A stretch of 64,000 nucleotides of DNA from Verrucomicrobiales bacterium (GCA_029213065.1 JARGPH010000002.1:153305-217304), one strand, 5' to 3'; positions 19,624 to 29,382 are shown, counted from the stretch's first letter. Numbers and translations are program-made. Notes: a model not told the origin generated them from the sequence alone.

Positions 19624-20256
19624 TCAGGCATCACCGCTAGTGAGGCGATGCGTGAGATGGTTCACAAGGTGTCCAAGGCGCTCGGAAACGTCGTCGATTT
19701 CGAGAAGCTCCTGCCTTTGTTCGGGCGTATTCACGAAGGTGTGGGCCACGACGTCACCAATCGCGGCAGGGTCCTTGATGCCCCTGAGGTGCTCCTGCAT
19801 GGGCTTGGACATAGGCTGCCCGTCTCCGCACATTTGACTGCCCAAATCAATCAGTTCCAGAGCGAGTGATCGCGAGTAGGACTCATCTGAATGAAAACAG
19901 GGGCGGGGGATAATGGTCGCGATTCGGAATGGCGCCACTTGTTCCCATCCGAGAATCTCAACCCGTTGAATCCCTGAGAGCATGAGGTGGGAAGTCCCGT
20001 CGTGATGGGTCACGCAGGCACGGACGAGCCCGGCGGTTGTAATCGGGAAGACGGGATCCGGATGGGTGTCGCAATTGACACCCGGACGGACATTTCCGAC
20101 ACAAAACATACGATCATGCTGAAGCGTGTATTGCAGCATATCCCGATACCGCTGCTCAAAAATGAACAGGGGCATGTAGCTGTGCGGGAACAGTGTTGCT
20201 CCGCTCAGAACCATTACCGGCAGTGTGTTCGGGAGATTTGCCTCTTCTTCTAGCAT
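19624..20256 (-). CDS. LON peptidase N-terminal (substrate-binding) domain protein
   Basis: About 210 residues from the ATG at 20256 (MLEEEANLPNTLPVMVL); the open frame extends to a TTG at 20289. It has the Lon N-domain signature LPVMVLSGATLFPHSYMPLFIFEQRYRDML and no ATPase or protease domain, so it is one of the stand-alone LON-substrate-binding proteins whose role is not settled. On the minus strand TTGGTT, 17 bases, TATACA lies just before the ATG, a possible promoter giving an almost leaderless mRNA. Divergent from rpsO. Confidence 0.8.
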   Translation of the reverse strand: MLEEEANLPNTLPVMVLSGATLFPHSYMPLFIFEQRYRDMLQYTLQHDRMFCVGNVRPGVNCDTHPDPVFPITTAGLVRACVTHHDGTSHLMLSGIQRVEILGWEQVAPFRIATIIPRPCFHSDESYSRSLALELIDLGSQMCGDGQPMSKPMQEHLRGIKDPAAIGDVVAHTFVNTPEQRQELLEIDDVSERLGHLVNHLTHRLTSGDA

Positions 20257-20305
20257 AGGGTGTATAATGTGTTTACGTGCCGAAACCAATCAAGTCTCCT
20301 TCTTT

Positions 20306-20414
20306 AGTCGAAAAAACTCGACTTCGAGGCATATTTTTCATTGCATCAGCGTCAATTTGTGATTGAGTTCGCGCACCGAAACACAGGCAAAAACTTCGGT
20401 GTCAAGGTGACACC
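20306..20414 (+). promoter_or_regulatory. Structured leader of rpsO (possible S15 autoregulatory RNA)
   Basis: Three hairpins precede rpsO: AGTCGA/TCGACT (20306-20323), CACCGAA/TTCGGTG (20374-20401), and GGTGTCA/TGACACC (20398-20414). The last two share bases 20398-20401, so they exclude each other or stack. The only Shine-Dalgarno-like AAGG lies in the third loop, about 21 bases before the ATG, and no normal site is closer. rpsO mRNAs in several phyla are repressed by S15 binding leader structures of unrelated shape; this fits but is not proven. Confidence 0.4.
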
Positions 20415-20428
20415 CCAATTCGAATATA

Positions 20429-20686
20429 ATGAGCGATTCCAGCAATACTACAGCAGATCTTAAACTCCACGAAGGAGATACCGGCAGTGCCGACGTGCAA
20501 ATTGTGCGTCTCACCGAACGTATTCTGCATCTGACTGAGCACATGTCAGAAAACAAGAAAGATTTATCATCACGCCGCGGGCTTCTTCGCCTCGTTGCGC
20601 GTCGCCGGAAGTTGTTAGACTATCTGGCACGGACTGAACACGATCGTAATCACAAAGTGTTGTCCACTCTCGGCCTTCGCCGATAG
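20429..20686 (+). CDS. rpsO: 30S ribosomal protein S15
   Basis: 85 residues, full length for S15. Recognisable throughout: [37 protein letters not shown] and [11 protein letters not shown]. Binds the central domain of 16S rRNA during 30S assembly. Followed by a strong terminator and then pnp, the conserved rpsO-pnp order. No clear Shine-Dalgarno sequence precedes the ATG; the leader is structured (see the leader entry). Confidence 0.98.
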   Translation: MSDSSNTTADLKLHEGDTGSADVQIVRLTERILHLTEHMSENKKDLSSRRGLLRLVARRRKLLDYLARTEHDRNHKVLSTLGLRR

Positions 20687-20702
20687 ATTCCCTTTTTGAA
20701 GA

Positions 20703-20727
20703 GCGCCGGTTCGCACCGGCGCTTTTT
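20703..20727 (+). terminator. Rho-independent terminator after rpsO
   Basis: GCGCCGGT (20703-20710), loop TCGC, ACCGGCGC (20715-20722), then TTTTT. Perfect 8-bp GC-rich stem. It separates rpsO from pnp, so pnp needs read-through or its own promoter in 20728-20859. Confidence 0.92.
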
Positions 20728-20859
20728 CGTATCTGCTTCCGGGCTTTTTCAGGCCCGGTTGAGGGAAACTCCACATTCGGAGTAAAAAGTCGCTGAATAC
20801 CCTTTGGTTTCGGGCTTTTCCCCTTGGATACATCTGATTTTTAAACCGAAAGAAAAAAT

Positions 20860-22974
20860 ATGAGTATAGAAAAACTATCGTGCCAGGTCGGTGCGCAGGA
20901 AATGACATTTGAAACCGGTAAAATGGGCAAACTCGCCGATGGCGCAGTGACTGTTCAGGTCGGTGATACTGTTGTTATGGTGACCGCCGTGTCACAAACG
21001 AAGGTTCGTGAGGGCCAGGACTGGTTCCCACTTTCCGTGGAATACAAAGAGAAAGCAGCTGCAGCGGGTCGCTTTCCAGGTGGATACTTCAAGCGTGAAG
21101 GCCGCCCTACAGAGAAAGAAATTCTCACCTGCCGGATGACGGATCGCCCATTGCGTCCGCTTTTCCCTAAAGGTTACCTCTACGACACACAGGTTGTTTC
21201 CCTCCTCCTCAGTGCGGACGGAGTGAATGATTCTGATATTCTCAGCATGAACGGTGCTTCCGCCGCGCTCATGGTTTCCGACATTCCTTTCGAAGGCCCT
21301 GTCGGTGCGGTTCGCGTTGGTCTTATTGACGACGAATTCGTGATCAACCCTACTTTCGAGCAGCGTGAGCAGAGCTCACTCGATCTCGTTTATGCAGGTC
21401 TTCGTGACAAAGTCATTATGATCGAAGGTGGCGCGAATGAGATTCCTGACGAGAAGTTCAAGGAGTCACTCATTTTTGCTCAGAAAGCAATCCAGCCACT
21501 GCTCGATGCTCAGGAAGAGCTCGCTAAGCGTGCCGGAAAAGAGAAGCGGACTCCGGTTCTCATGGAAGTTCACGACGAAATGCTCGAAATCGCCTACGCT
21601 GTAGCCGGTGACCGCATCGAAGACGCGATCTACCAGCCAAGCAAGCACGCCCGTGGCGCTGCCGTTGGTGCACTTCGCAAAGAAGTTGAGGCCAAAATCC
21701 TTGAGAAATTCCCCGATGCGAACGAGTTCGCGATGTCTCAGGCATTCGATTTCCTCCAGAAGAAAGCATTCCGCATCTCCATCCTTGATAAAGGACAGCG
21801 CTGCGACGGACGTGACATCGACACGATTCGCCCGCTTTCCGGTGAAACGTCACTCCTCCCGCGCACACACGGTTCGGCCTTGTTTGCCCGTGGTGAGACT
21901 CAGGCGCTTGCGATCGCAACGCTTGCTCCTGCTGACGAGAAGCAGTATCTCGACAACTACGCAGGTGGCGAAGACACGAAGCGTTTCATTCTTCACTATA
22001 ACTTCCCTCCTTTCTCCGTTGGTGAAACCGGCCGTATGGGTGGTTTGAACCGTCGTGAAATCGGTCACGGTGATCTTGCAGAGCGTTCCATCAAGCCCGT
22101 CATTCCTGACGAAGCTGATTTCCCTTACGCAATTCGTATCTCCAGCGAAGTAATGGAATCAAACGGTTCCACTTCAATGGCTTCGGTTTGTTCCGGTGTT
22201 ATGGCTCTTCTCGACGCGGGGGTTCCGCTCAAGCGTCCTGTTGCCGGTATCTCCTGTGGACTTGTAACTGAGTTCGAAGGCGACGACCTCAAGCGCTACG
22301 TAACGATGCTCGACATCATTGGTAACGAGGATTTCATGGGTGACATGGACTTCAAACTTTGCGGAACCAGCGAAGGTGTTACCGGTTTCCAGCTTGACCT
22401 TAAGCTTCGCGGTCTTTCCCTCGATATCTTCCTCGAAGGTGTCGACAAGGCAGCTAAAGGACGTCACACCGTTCTCGATGTCATGAATGGTGTGATCAAT
22501 ACTCCTGCTGACCTCAGCGAGCACGCTCCACGTATCGAGAGCTTCAAGATCGATCCTCAGAAGATCGGTGAGCTTATCGGGCCCGGTGGTAAGAACATCA
22601 AAGGCATCCAGGCCGAGACCGGTGCGGATATCAACATCGCTGACGACGGCATGGTGAGCATTTACGCAGCACACGAAGAGGCGCTTAACCGCGCAATCGA
22701 GCTTGTGAAGCGCACTACCGCTGAAATCGAAGTGGGAGTCACTTATCACGGTAAAGTGGTAAGCACGACGAACTTCGGTGCTTTCGTTCAAGTCCTTCCG
22801 GGCAAAGATGGCATGATCCACATCTCAGAGCTTGCGGACTTCCGCGTTGAGAAGGTTGAGGACGTCGTCAAGGTCGGTGACATGGTGCACGCCAAGTGTA
22901 TCGGTGTTGACGAGCGCGGACGCGTCAAGCTGAGCCGTAAGGCGGCGATGGCCGAAATGGATGCCGAAGCTTAA
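20860..22974 (+). CDS. pnp: Polynucleotide phosphorylase
   Basis: 704 residues, full length. Two RNase PH-like domains ([20 protein letters not shown] near the start; the second with [31 protein letters not shown] and the active-site region [23 protein letters not shown]). These are followed by a KH domain ([16 protein letters not shown]) and an S1 domain ([33 protein letters not shown]). It degrades RNA 3' to 5' using phosphate, usually as a trimer in the degradosome. Codon usage is strongly biased, as expected for high expression. Ends with its own terminator. Confidence 0.98.
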   Translation: MSIEKLSCQVGAQEMTFETGKMGKLADGAVTVQVGDTVVMVTAVSQTKVREGQDWFPLSVEYKEKAAAAGRFPGGYFKREGRPTEKEILTCRMTDRPLRPLFPKGYLYDTQVVSLLLSADGVNDSDILSMNGASAALMVSDIPFEGPVGAVRVGLIDDEFVINPTFEQREQSSLDLVYAGLRDKVIMIEGGANEIPDEKFKESLIFAQKAIQPLLDAQEELAKRAGKEKRTPVLMEVHDEMLEIAYAVAGDRIEDAIYQPSKHARGAAVGALRKEVEAKILEKFPDANEFAMSQAFDFLQKKAFRISILDKGQRCDGRDIDTIRPLSGETSLLPRTHGSALFARGETQALAIATLAPADEKQYLDNYAGGEDTKRFILHYNFPPFSVGETGRMGGLNRREIGHGDLAERSIKPVIPDEADFPYAIRISSEVMESNGSTSMASVCSGVMALLDAGVPLKRPVAGISCGLVTEFEGDDLKRYVTMLDIIGNEDFMGDMDFKLCGTSEGVTGFQLDLKLRGLSLDIFLEGVDKAAKGRHTVLDVMNGVINTPADLSEHAPRIESFKIDPQKIGELIGPGGKNIKGIQAETGADINIADDGMVSIYAAHEEALNRAIELVKRTTAEIEVGVTYHGKVVSTTNFGAFVQVLPGKDGMIHISELADFRVEKVEDVVKVGDMVHAKCIGVDERGRVKLSRKAAMAEMDAEA

Positions 22975-23004
22975 TCGCTGAGACACCACGTTTCTTTTCC
23001 AAAG

Positions 23005-23038
23005 AGCCTGCTTCCGGATTCGGAGGCAGGCTTTTTTT
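23005..23038 (+). terminator. Rho-independent terminator after pnp
   Basis: AGCCTGC plus TCCG (23005-23016) pairs with CGGA plus GCAGGCT (23021-23032) around a GATT loop with one T-G wobble, followed by a run of seven T. It lies 30 bases after the pnp stop. Confidence 0.92.
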
Positions 23039-23519
23039 GTGGGGATTTGGTCGGGCTTGATCGATTTGATACTCCCTGTCCCATGGGGATCTTAACCGGA
23101 AACCTCAGTGTTGGAATGGCGGGGTAGGGTGGCCGGTGCCTCTTACAGCGATCTGCCCGTGCCGGGGCGGATTGTGTTTGGCAGGATACCGGGACGATCC
23201 GGCAGGGCTATAGAGTTCCGGCTAAACCCTCCCGGGTTGATCGCTCAAGAGGGGGGAATCGAGCCGGTGGTGGAAAACCGGCATGGATTGGACGGCAACG
23301 TGCTTCTCTTCGATGACGGGGAAGCACAAAATAGTGGAAGCATTGCGAACAAGCGCTAGAAACCCGCTGAAAGGTGTGCTAAATTTTATTAAAATTATAT
23401 AATCTTGTAATTTTTATTTAATGTTGATGTAAATTTAAATATAAATTCTCATTTCAGCGCTGAACGCTTGAGAATTTTGTAATTATTGATTATTGTCGCC
23501 CGTTAATTGTAATATTTTA
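23039..23519 (+). other. Non-coding gap with AT-rich promoter region of the OmpA-like operon
   Basis: No supported gene. An open frame of 83 codons (23108-23359) has no recognisable protein pattern. From about 23380 to 23519 the sequence turns sharply AT-rich, unlike anything else in the window, and probably contains the promoter and upstream element for the four-gene envelope operon that starts at 23520. I cannot fix a single -10/-35 pair. Confidence 0.5.
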
Positions 23520-25388
23520 ATGAAGTTCGTCTTCATCGTCATTCTTTTCGTCGTCGCAGTAGCGGTGTTTACCATACTCGCAGGGCTCGGTTACCGGTCC
23601 AGCGTGGAAGGGGAACTCCGTCAGTTGGCCATGGTCGAACTGAAAGAAGCGGGTTACGACGGGGTGGATGTCAGGTTCGACTATCTGCACGCCCGTGTCA
23701 CCGGTGAGGTCGACAGCGAGGCGGATAAGGCGAAGGTAATTGAGCTCTTAAACTCAAAGGTTCCCACGGGGCATTTTCCGGCAGTGGCAGATGCGTCGCT
23801 GGCGATTCGTCCGACGCTTCATCCTGAGATCCATGTGGTTCGAGCAGCAGGGGGGAACGACGTCTCAGTGACGGGATTTCTTGCCCACCTTGATGAGCCG
23901 GCCGTCGCCCTGATTGCGGGGCGCTTGAATTCACTGGAAGCGATTGAGACAATCAACAACTCGATTGGACTCGACCCCCGGCGCTTTACCTTTCCCGCCG
24001 TGGCTGAACTGGCATCACTTGCCGCTCAGCTGATCGACAATTCGGAAGAGGCTGAGGTGCAGTTGACCGGCAATGTGCTGACGATAAAGGGAGAGCTCGC
24101 CAACGATGGGCTCAAAGCCTCACTGCTGGATCTTGCTGATCGAATCGGAGCGGGTGAGGTAGTGGATCGTCTCACGGTTGCTGAACCGGTTTCTTTGAGG
24201 ATTCCTTCGGCGATTAAAGTAACCCGCAATCGCTTTGGGGTGATCGTCTCGGGAACGCTCGGGAGCGATGAAAGCAAGAACGCGCTTATCGGCATTTTCA
24301 GCGGGATGGATTCGCCGGTGCATCTTACTGATAAAATTGAAGTGAGTCGTCTGCACTCGGCGGCGCTCTGGGAGGACTTTGCCGGCGATATCATTCCCAC
24401 GCTCCTGGCGACCTTTTCCGGTGAGCTGACAGCCGACTTTTCCGCTGAGGCGGTGAGGTTGTCAGGGCAAGTCGCAGATGAGGCGGCAAGGGATGCCGTT
24501 ATCGCTTCTTTCCGGGATTTGAGTGCCCGACAGCCATCAATGGAATTGTTGACTGAAATCGAGATTCTTGGCGCTGCGACGCAGGAGGCGGCTTCAGTTC
24601 AGGTGCTTGCCAATTATGAAGGTGAATTGCTCGTCCTCGACGGGATTCTTCCCAGTTCAGCTTTCGTGAAAAATCTCGAAACCCGTTTAGCCGACAAGTT
24701 TCCTGATATAAGCGTCAAGGACGAGTTGGCGGAGTCGGAAGATGAGGTCGAGGCGCCGTGGCTGGACAATCTTCCCGAATTCTTTGAAGAGCTGATTTCC
24801 CGGACCGACTCGGCCAACGTTGAATTCAAAGGCGAGACCCTGCTTCTCGAGGGCATCGTGAAATTGCAGAGCGATAAGCAGATTCTGCAGAATATTGCGA
24901 TTAACTCTCTTCCTGAAGGCACTGTTATCAAAAATGAACTGATGACGGCTGGTGACCAGTTCCCCCAATTGGCGCTCATGCCGGAAGTGAGAACGCAGAT
25001 TGCTGAGTCTCTCAAAGCCCTGCCCATCTATTTCGACAGTGGGAGCGAAATTGTGAAAGCGAGCCAGTCTGCAAAGGTGGATTCGATTGTCGAGATCATC
25101 ACTAAAACCGGTATGTCACCACCCATTCTCGTGACGGGGTTTGCCGACAATGTCGGTAACGCGGAATACAACCGTGCCTTGAGCCTCCGCCGCGCAAATG
25201 GAGTGGTTCAGCAACTTCAAGCTGGCGGAATAACTGAGGATAGCATTACAGTTGAAACGAAAGGGGAGGATGTATCAAATGTTTCCCGCAGTGATCGTTG
25301 GAAGTCACGGCGGGTCGAGGTGGCGCTTGCTCCTTTGAAAACTGAATCCGACGCTGACACTGAAACCGACGCGACTGCGAATCCCTGA
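23520..25388 (+). CDS. Membrane-anchored BON-like / OmpA C-terminal domain protein
   Basis: 622 residues from the ATG at 23520 (MKFVFIVILFVVAVAVFTIL); a start at 23493 would put nine polar residues before the helix. One N-terminal membrane helix is followed by several BON-like modules, the first around GVDVRFDYLHARVTGEVDSEADKAKVIELL. Later repeats have the form VQLTGNVLTIKGEL and VRLSGQVADEAARDAVIASF. A C-terminal OmpA peptidoglycan-binding domain follows (LPIYFDSGSEIV ... VTGFADNVGNAEYNRALSLRRANGV ... DRWKSRRVEVALAP). The overall plan resembles mycobacterial ArfA (BON plus OmpA). Probably anchors the envelope to peptidoglycan; function unknown. First gene of a four-gene operon, 8 bases before the next. 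Confidence 0.8.
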   Translation: MKFVFIVILFVVAVAVFTILAGLGYRSSVEGELRQLAMVELKEAGYDGVDVRFDYLHARVTGEVDSEADKAKVIELLNSKVPTGHFPAVADASLAIRPTLHPEIHVVRAAGGNDVSVTGFLAHLDEPAVALIAGRLNSLEAIETINNSIGLDPRRFTFPAVAELASLAAQLIDNSEEAEVQLTGNVLTIKGELANDGLKASLLDLADRIGAGEVVDRLTVAEPVSLRIPSAIKVTRNRFGVIVSGTLGSDESKNALIGIFSGMDSPVHLTDKIEVSRLHSAALWEDFAGDIIPTLLATFSGELTADFSAEAVRLSGQVADEAARDAVIASFRDLSARQPSMELLTEIEILGAATQEAASVQVLANYEGELLVLDGILPSSAFVKNLETRLADKFPDISVKDELAESEDEVEAPWLDNLPEFFEELISRTDSANVEFKGETLLLEGIVKLQSDKQILQNIAINSLPEGTVIKNELMTAGDQFPQLALMPEVRTQIAESLKALPIYFDSGSEIVKASQSAKVDSIVEIITKTGMSPPILVTGFADNVGNAEYNRALSLRRANGVVQQLQAGGITEDSITVETKGEDVSNVSRSDRWKSRRVEVALAPLKTESDADTETDATANP

Positions 25389-25396
25389 ATTTTAAA

Positions 25397-25636
25397 ATGT
25401 CTCCCGAGATCACACCTGAATTCACAGATTTTCTTAAAGAATGGGGAATCACACTCGGCATTGCGGGTGGTATTTGCCTGCTAATTGGAACGGTAGCGGG
25501 CTGGATTATTTGGAAGAATACGCGTAAGATTGCCGAGAAGATCGAGAAAGAGAACCGCGTCGCTTTGAATGACTTTGAGCGCACCAGTGACGAAATTTCT
25601 AAAATTAAAGCCAGCCTTATGGATGCGGCTGAGTAA
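25397..25636 (+). CDS. Small single-helix membrane protein
   Basis: 79 residues: short acidic N-terminus, one membrane helix with glycines (IAGGICLLIGTVAGWIIW) and a charged helical tail (RKIAEKIEKENRVALNDFERTSDEISKIKASL). The ending of the helix, IIWK followed by a charged coil, is shared with the N-termini of the two genes downstream (KFIWGRY and YFIWRKG). Not a recognised family. Sits between the two OmpA-domain genes, so it is probably part of the same complex. Confidence 0.7.
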   Translation: MSPEITPEFTDFLKEWGITLGIAGGICLLIGTVAGWIIWKNTRKIAEKIEKENRVALNDFERTSDEISKIKASLMDAAE

Positions 25637-25678
25637 TCCCTTTACACACTTACACAGACAAACCATTCGGAGACACGT

Positions 25679-28600
25679 ATGCACGATATAAATCTATTTT
25701 TGCTGAAGAGCTGGCTGCCCGTTGGAGTGGCGGCGATCGTCTTTTTCGTCATTGGACTTTTACTCGCCAAATTCATTTGGGGGCGTTATTCAAGTCGTCT
25801 GACGAATGCTGTTGAGGAGAACCTCAATCTGGCCGGTCAGTGGAGTTCGCTCGGGGCTTCTCAGCGTGATCTGTTCAAGAAGCTGCGTTCCCGTTGGCAG
25901 GCTGACCGTGAATCCTGGGAAACGACCATCTCTGCGAAAGAGAGTCAAATCCGGGATCTCACTGCAAAGCTTTACTCTTCAGGAAAGACCGTAGTACTTG
26001 ATTCCGATGACAATTCTGAGATCAAGGAGAAGGTTGCGGAGCTTGAAGCTCTTCTCACTGAAAAAGACGCGGCGATCTCAACACTGAAGTCGGAAGTCGA
26101 ATTCCACGAGAATGCGGCGAAAGACAAGAAGGCGACAGATATCACCGTTCCGATTTCCCCGGTCAACGCGCTCGTCGCTTCTCCGGCTTCCACCGAAAGC
26201 CTCAATCAGAAGATCAAGGATCTCGAGCAGGATTTGATCGATACGCACGACGAGCTGCATGATGTCCGTGAAGGGTATCGCAAGCAGGTTGAACTGGTCG
26301 AGTCGCTCGAGGCGAAATTGATTGAAGCACCCGGTTCGAATCGCGAATTGATGGAGTCGGCTTCGAAGGTGGCGGATTTGGAAAGCGAAGTGGTGACTCT
26401 CTCCGCGAGTCTTCATAAGGAGTCCCGTAAGGGCGCTCAGTTTGCAGCGCTCTTTTCACAGCGAAGTCGTGAAATCTCCGCACTTCGTGAGGCGAAGCTG
26501 GCGACGGTCGCTGCCGAAGAGCTTGATTCACTTACTGCGACTCACGAAGAACTTACGGCTACCCATGAAGAGCTTGCGGCCACGCACGGCGAAGTGGTTG
26601 CGGTGCACGACGAACTCGTCGCTACGCACGCTGAACTGGCGGCCGTGCATGACGAGCTATTGGCGACGCATGGTGATCTCGAAGCGACTCGAAAAGAAAT
26701 GGTCGCGGCCCATAAGGAAGAGGTGGAGACACTTAAATCCACGAACAAAGCGTTGGTAGGGAAGCTGGAATCGGAAATCAAGGGGCTCAAAGTGGACCTC
26801 AAGTCAAGCGAGTCCGAAGTCACCTTACTGAAGGGCAAGCTGGAGGCTGCAGAGGCTGAGATTGAATCAAATGTCGAGCGGCTCGCGGTTCTCGAAGATC
26901 TCGAACGTCGCAAGGCATCGATTCAGAGTGAATTGAATGACGCCTGTCACGAGATGTATGATGTCCGCACCGCCTTGCGCAACCGTCTCGATGAAATCGC
27001 GATGCTTGAAGCCAGACTCGACGAATTGGACGGGCTCGAAGCAGAGCATGAAGCCACCCTTCAGGAACTTTCAGACGCGCGTCATGAACTCAGCGATGTG
27101 AGACTCGCCCTCAATGAGAAAGCTGACTTGTTGAGCAAAGCCGAAGCAGGTGCTGAGGAACTCGAGGCGATCATTGCGGATCGCGGAGCCGAGGTGAATG
27201 ACCTTTCCACAGAGGTTCGCCAGCAGCGTGACCTGGTCAGACAGCTTAAAAACACCCTGGCCGAGCAGGAAGGTGAACTCGAGGCTCTCAATATCGAGTC
27301 CTCTGAAGTTCACTCGGTAATCGCGGCCAAGACAACCTTGCTCGAGGAGCATCAGGTACGAATCGCCGATCTGGAAACGGCTCTCGCAGATCGCTACAAA
27401 GAGATGAATGCGATTCGCGTCGAGTCGAGCGATCACTCCTTTGCCGCCAAGTATCACGAATCGCGTGCCGAGCAGCTCGCTGCAGAGCTTGAGCGCCGTG
27501 TTGCGATCTTCGACGAATCAGATAAGCGCGTTGCAACCGCCGAAGAGGCACTCGTGATTGCCAATGATAAGATTGCGGAGCTGACCGAATTGCTTGCTTC
27601 TTCCGAGGCTACCATCAGCGAACTGAGAGCATCCCTCGATGAGGTATCGCACGAGAAAGACCAGAAAATCCGCGACCTTGAAAACGCCTCATCACGAGTG
27701 CAGATTCTCGAACAGGCGGCACGTGAGCGCGAAGAGAAGCTTTCACAGATCGAGTTTGATCTTCAGACAAGCAAGAGTGAAGCGAGTGATTTCTCAAGCC
27801 GGCTTGCCCGGATCACTACGGAGATCGAAGAAGCGCGGAAAGAACAGAAGCTTTCTGAGACAGAGGTGACTCAGTTGGAGGAAGCATTGCGTGAAAGTGA
27901 TGCGAAGACACTGCGTCTTTCTGAAGAAGTCGAAGCGAAAGCAAACGAGCTCGAGCGTGTTTCCAGCGAACTCTCTGAACTGAAGGAAGCGCTTGAAACG
28001 AAAGAGGCCTCAGCGGCCGAGGCTGAGATTCGCATCGAATCGTTGAAGAACACCCTCGAAGCGAAGGTTAAGGCACTGGAGACCGAGAATCTCGAACTCA
28101 GTGCCGCTGCGATCGCACCGGAAGTGGTTCAGTCGCTGAAAGATCAGGTGGAAACACTCGAAAGCGAGACCCGTGAACTTAACGGGAAGAACTCAGCTTC
28201 TCAGGATGAAATTAAAGCCCTGAGTGATCAGATAAAGGCTCTTGAGAGTGAAAATCGTGAACTTTCAGGCAATAGCGAGAACTCCGAAAAAGAGGTTCAG
28301 AGTCTGCAGCGCGAAGTGGCGGCACTGCGTGACAGTTTGGATCGTTACCTGCAGCAGCGGGAGGAGAGCATCGCCGAGATCGAAAACCTCCGGGACAAAG
28401 TCGGCCGACGCGGGGATTCGATCCGTGAGCTCAAAGGGCAACTCAGCAGCATTATGATGCAGCGCTCTTCGCGCGAAGATGAGATTTCTCTTTTGAAGGA
28501 CAAACTCAAGGCTGTTGAAGCGGAGTTGAAAGCTTCCGATGCCTCCGCAAAGCAATCGCTTCAGGCTTCGGTCGAGGAAACTCCTCCGTCCGTCGAAATC

Positions 28601-29116
28601 GATCTGGAGGAGGCGATCAAGAGCTCGCTTTCTTTCGAGCACGCTTCCGATGGCGGCACCTCGCTCGATGACCTCGGTGAGAAGCAGGGGCATCATTCTT
28701 CACCGAAGGAGAGTGAATCAGTTGCCGCTGAAGATCCTGAGCCAGTAGCAGAGGAAGCCGGAGAAGTGCGCGGGCAGGATGATGATTCCGCGATCTATTT
28801 CGATGAATCTGCCGCAGGCCTTTCTGATTCCGAACTGGAAAAGATCGATCATTGCGCAAGGCTTGCACGGCGTTCCCGCGGGAAGCTTGCGGTGACGGTA
28901 ATTGGGTTTGCCGGATCTGAAGGCAGTGCCGATTTCAACGAGTCGCTGAGCGCAAGACGTGCTGAAGCGGTTCGTGAACGTCTCCTTGAGCGCGGTGTCA
29001 CGCAGAGCAACGTCCATGTCCGCAATGCGGGGCAGGACCGTCGCTTCAGTGACTGGAAAGCTCGACGGGTTGAACTGGTCGTTGCTCCCAAGGCTGTTGC
29101 TGAAACCGTGAACTGA
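25679..29116 (+). CDS. Giant coiled-coil protein with N-terminal membrane helix and C-terminal OmpA domain
   Basis: 1145 residues. N-terminal membrane helix (VGVAAIVFFVIGLLLAKFIW), then about 950 residues of almost continuous coiled coil rich in Glu, Lys, Leu and Ala. At residues 287-349 nine consecutive heptads of the form ATHEEL(T/A) occur. The C-terminal 110 residues are an OmpA-like domain (AIYFDESAAGLSDSE ... VTVIGFAGSEGSADFNESLSARRAEAVRERL ... DWKARRVELVVAP). A coil this long could span on the order of the periplasm width or more, tying inner membrane to peptidoglycan. Third gene of the operon; its stop overlaps the next start (TGATG). No homolog recognised by name. Confidence 0.85.
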   Translation: MHDINLFLLKSWLPVGVAAIVFFVIGLLLAKFIWGRYSSRLTNAVEENLNLAGQWSSLGASQRDLFKKLRSRWQADRESWETTISAKESQIRDLTAKLYSSGKTVVLDSDDNSEIKEKVAELEALLTEKDAAISTLKSEVEFHENAAKDKKATDITVPISPVNALVASPASTESLNQKIKDLEQDLIDTHDELHDVREGYRKQVELVESLEAKLIEAPGSNRELMESASKVADLESEVVTLSASLHKESRKGAQFAALFSQRSREISALREAKLATVAAEELDSLTATHEELTATHEELAATHGEVVAVHDELVATHAELAAVHDELLATHGDLEATRKEMVAAHKEEVETLKSTNKALVGKLESEIKGLKVDLKSSESEVTLLKGKLEAAEAEIESNVERLAVLEDLERRKASIQSELNDACHEMYDVRTALRNRLDEIAMLEARLDELDGLEAEHEATLQELSDARHELSDVRLALNEKADLLSKAEAGAEELEAIIADRGAEVNDLSTEVRQQRDLVRQLKNTLAEQEGELEALNIESSEVHSVIAAKTTLLEEHQVRIADLETALADRYKEMNAIRVESSDHSFAAKYHESRAEQLAAELERRVAIFDESDKRVATAEEALVIANDKIAELTELLASSEATISELRASLDEVSHEKDQKIRDLENASSRVQILEQAAREREEKLSQIEFDLQTSKSEASDFSSRLARITTEIEEARKEQKLSETEVTQLEEALRESDAKTLRLSEEVEAKANELERVSSELSELKEALETKEASAAEAEIRIESLKNTLEAKVKALETENLELSAAAIAPEVVQSLKDQVETLESETRELNGKNSASQDEIKALSDQIKALESENRELSGNSENSEKEVQSLQREVAALRDSLDRYLQQREESIAEIENLRDKVGRRGDSIRELKGQLSSIMMQRSSREDEISLLKDKLKAVEAELKASDASAKQSLQASVEETPPSVEIDLEEAIKSSLSFEHASDGGTSLDDLGEKQGHHSSPKESESVAAEDPEPVAEEAGEVRGQDDDSAIYFDESAAGLSDSELEKIDHCARLARRSRGKLAVTVIGFAGSEGSADFNESLSARRAEAVRERLLERGVTQSNVHVRNAGQDRRFSDWKARRVELVVAPKAVAETVN

Positions 29117-29382
29117 TGTTGAAACGAGGAATGATTGAAGATGTGAGTGTGCTCGCCACGCTCGATATTCCTGAGGGAGCGGAGTGGATCTACTACGCTG
29201 TCAGCGGACTCTTCTTCTTAATCAGCGGAGTGATCTGCGGTTATTTCATTTGGAGAAAAGGCTATCTTCAGACGCTTGATGCGGAACTGGAGGTGCGCCG
29301 GACCGACGACGAACTTCAGAATTTGCGTCACGATTTGAGTCTCGAGGAGGACGAACTCACCTCTGATCCTGACGGCAAGTAG
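29116..29382 (+). CDS. Small single-helix membrane protein
   Basis: 88 residues: N-terminal soluble segment, one membrane helix (WIYYAVSGLFFLISGVICGYFIW) and a charged helical tail (RRTDDELQNLRHDLSLEEDELTSDPDG). The helix end FIWRKGYLQTLDAELE resembles the corresponding parts of the proteins at 25397 and 25679. Translationally coupled to the coiled-coil gene by a one-base stop/start overlap. Function unknown; likely a partner in the same envelope complex. Confidence 0.7.
   Translation: MLKRGMIEDVSVLATLDIPEGAEWIYYAVSGLFFLISGVICGYFIWRKGYLQTLDAELEVRRTDDELQNLRHDLSLEEDELTSDPDGK

Noticed and set aside
23108-23359. 83-codon open frame between pnp and the OmpA operon
   Set aside because: No recognisable protein pattern and no clear ribosome site; lies just after a terminator in variable sequence.
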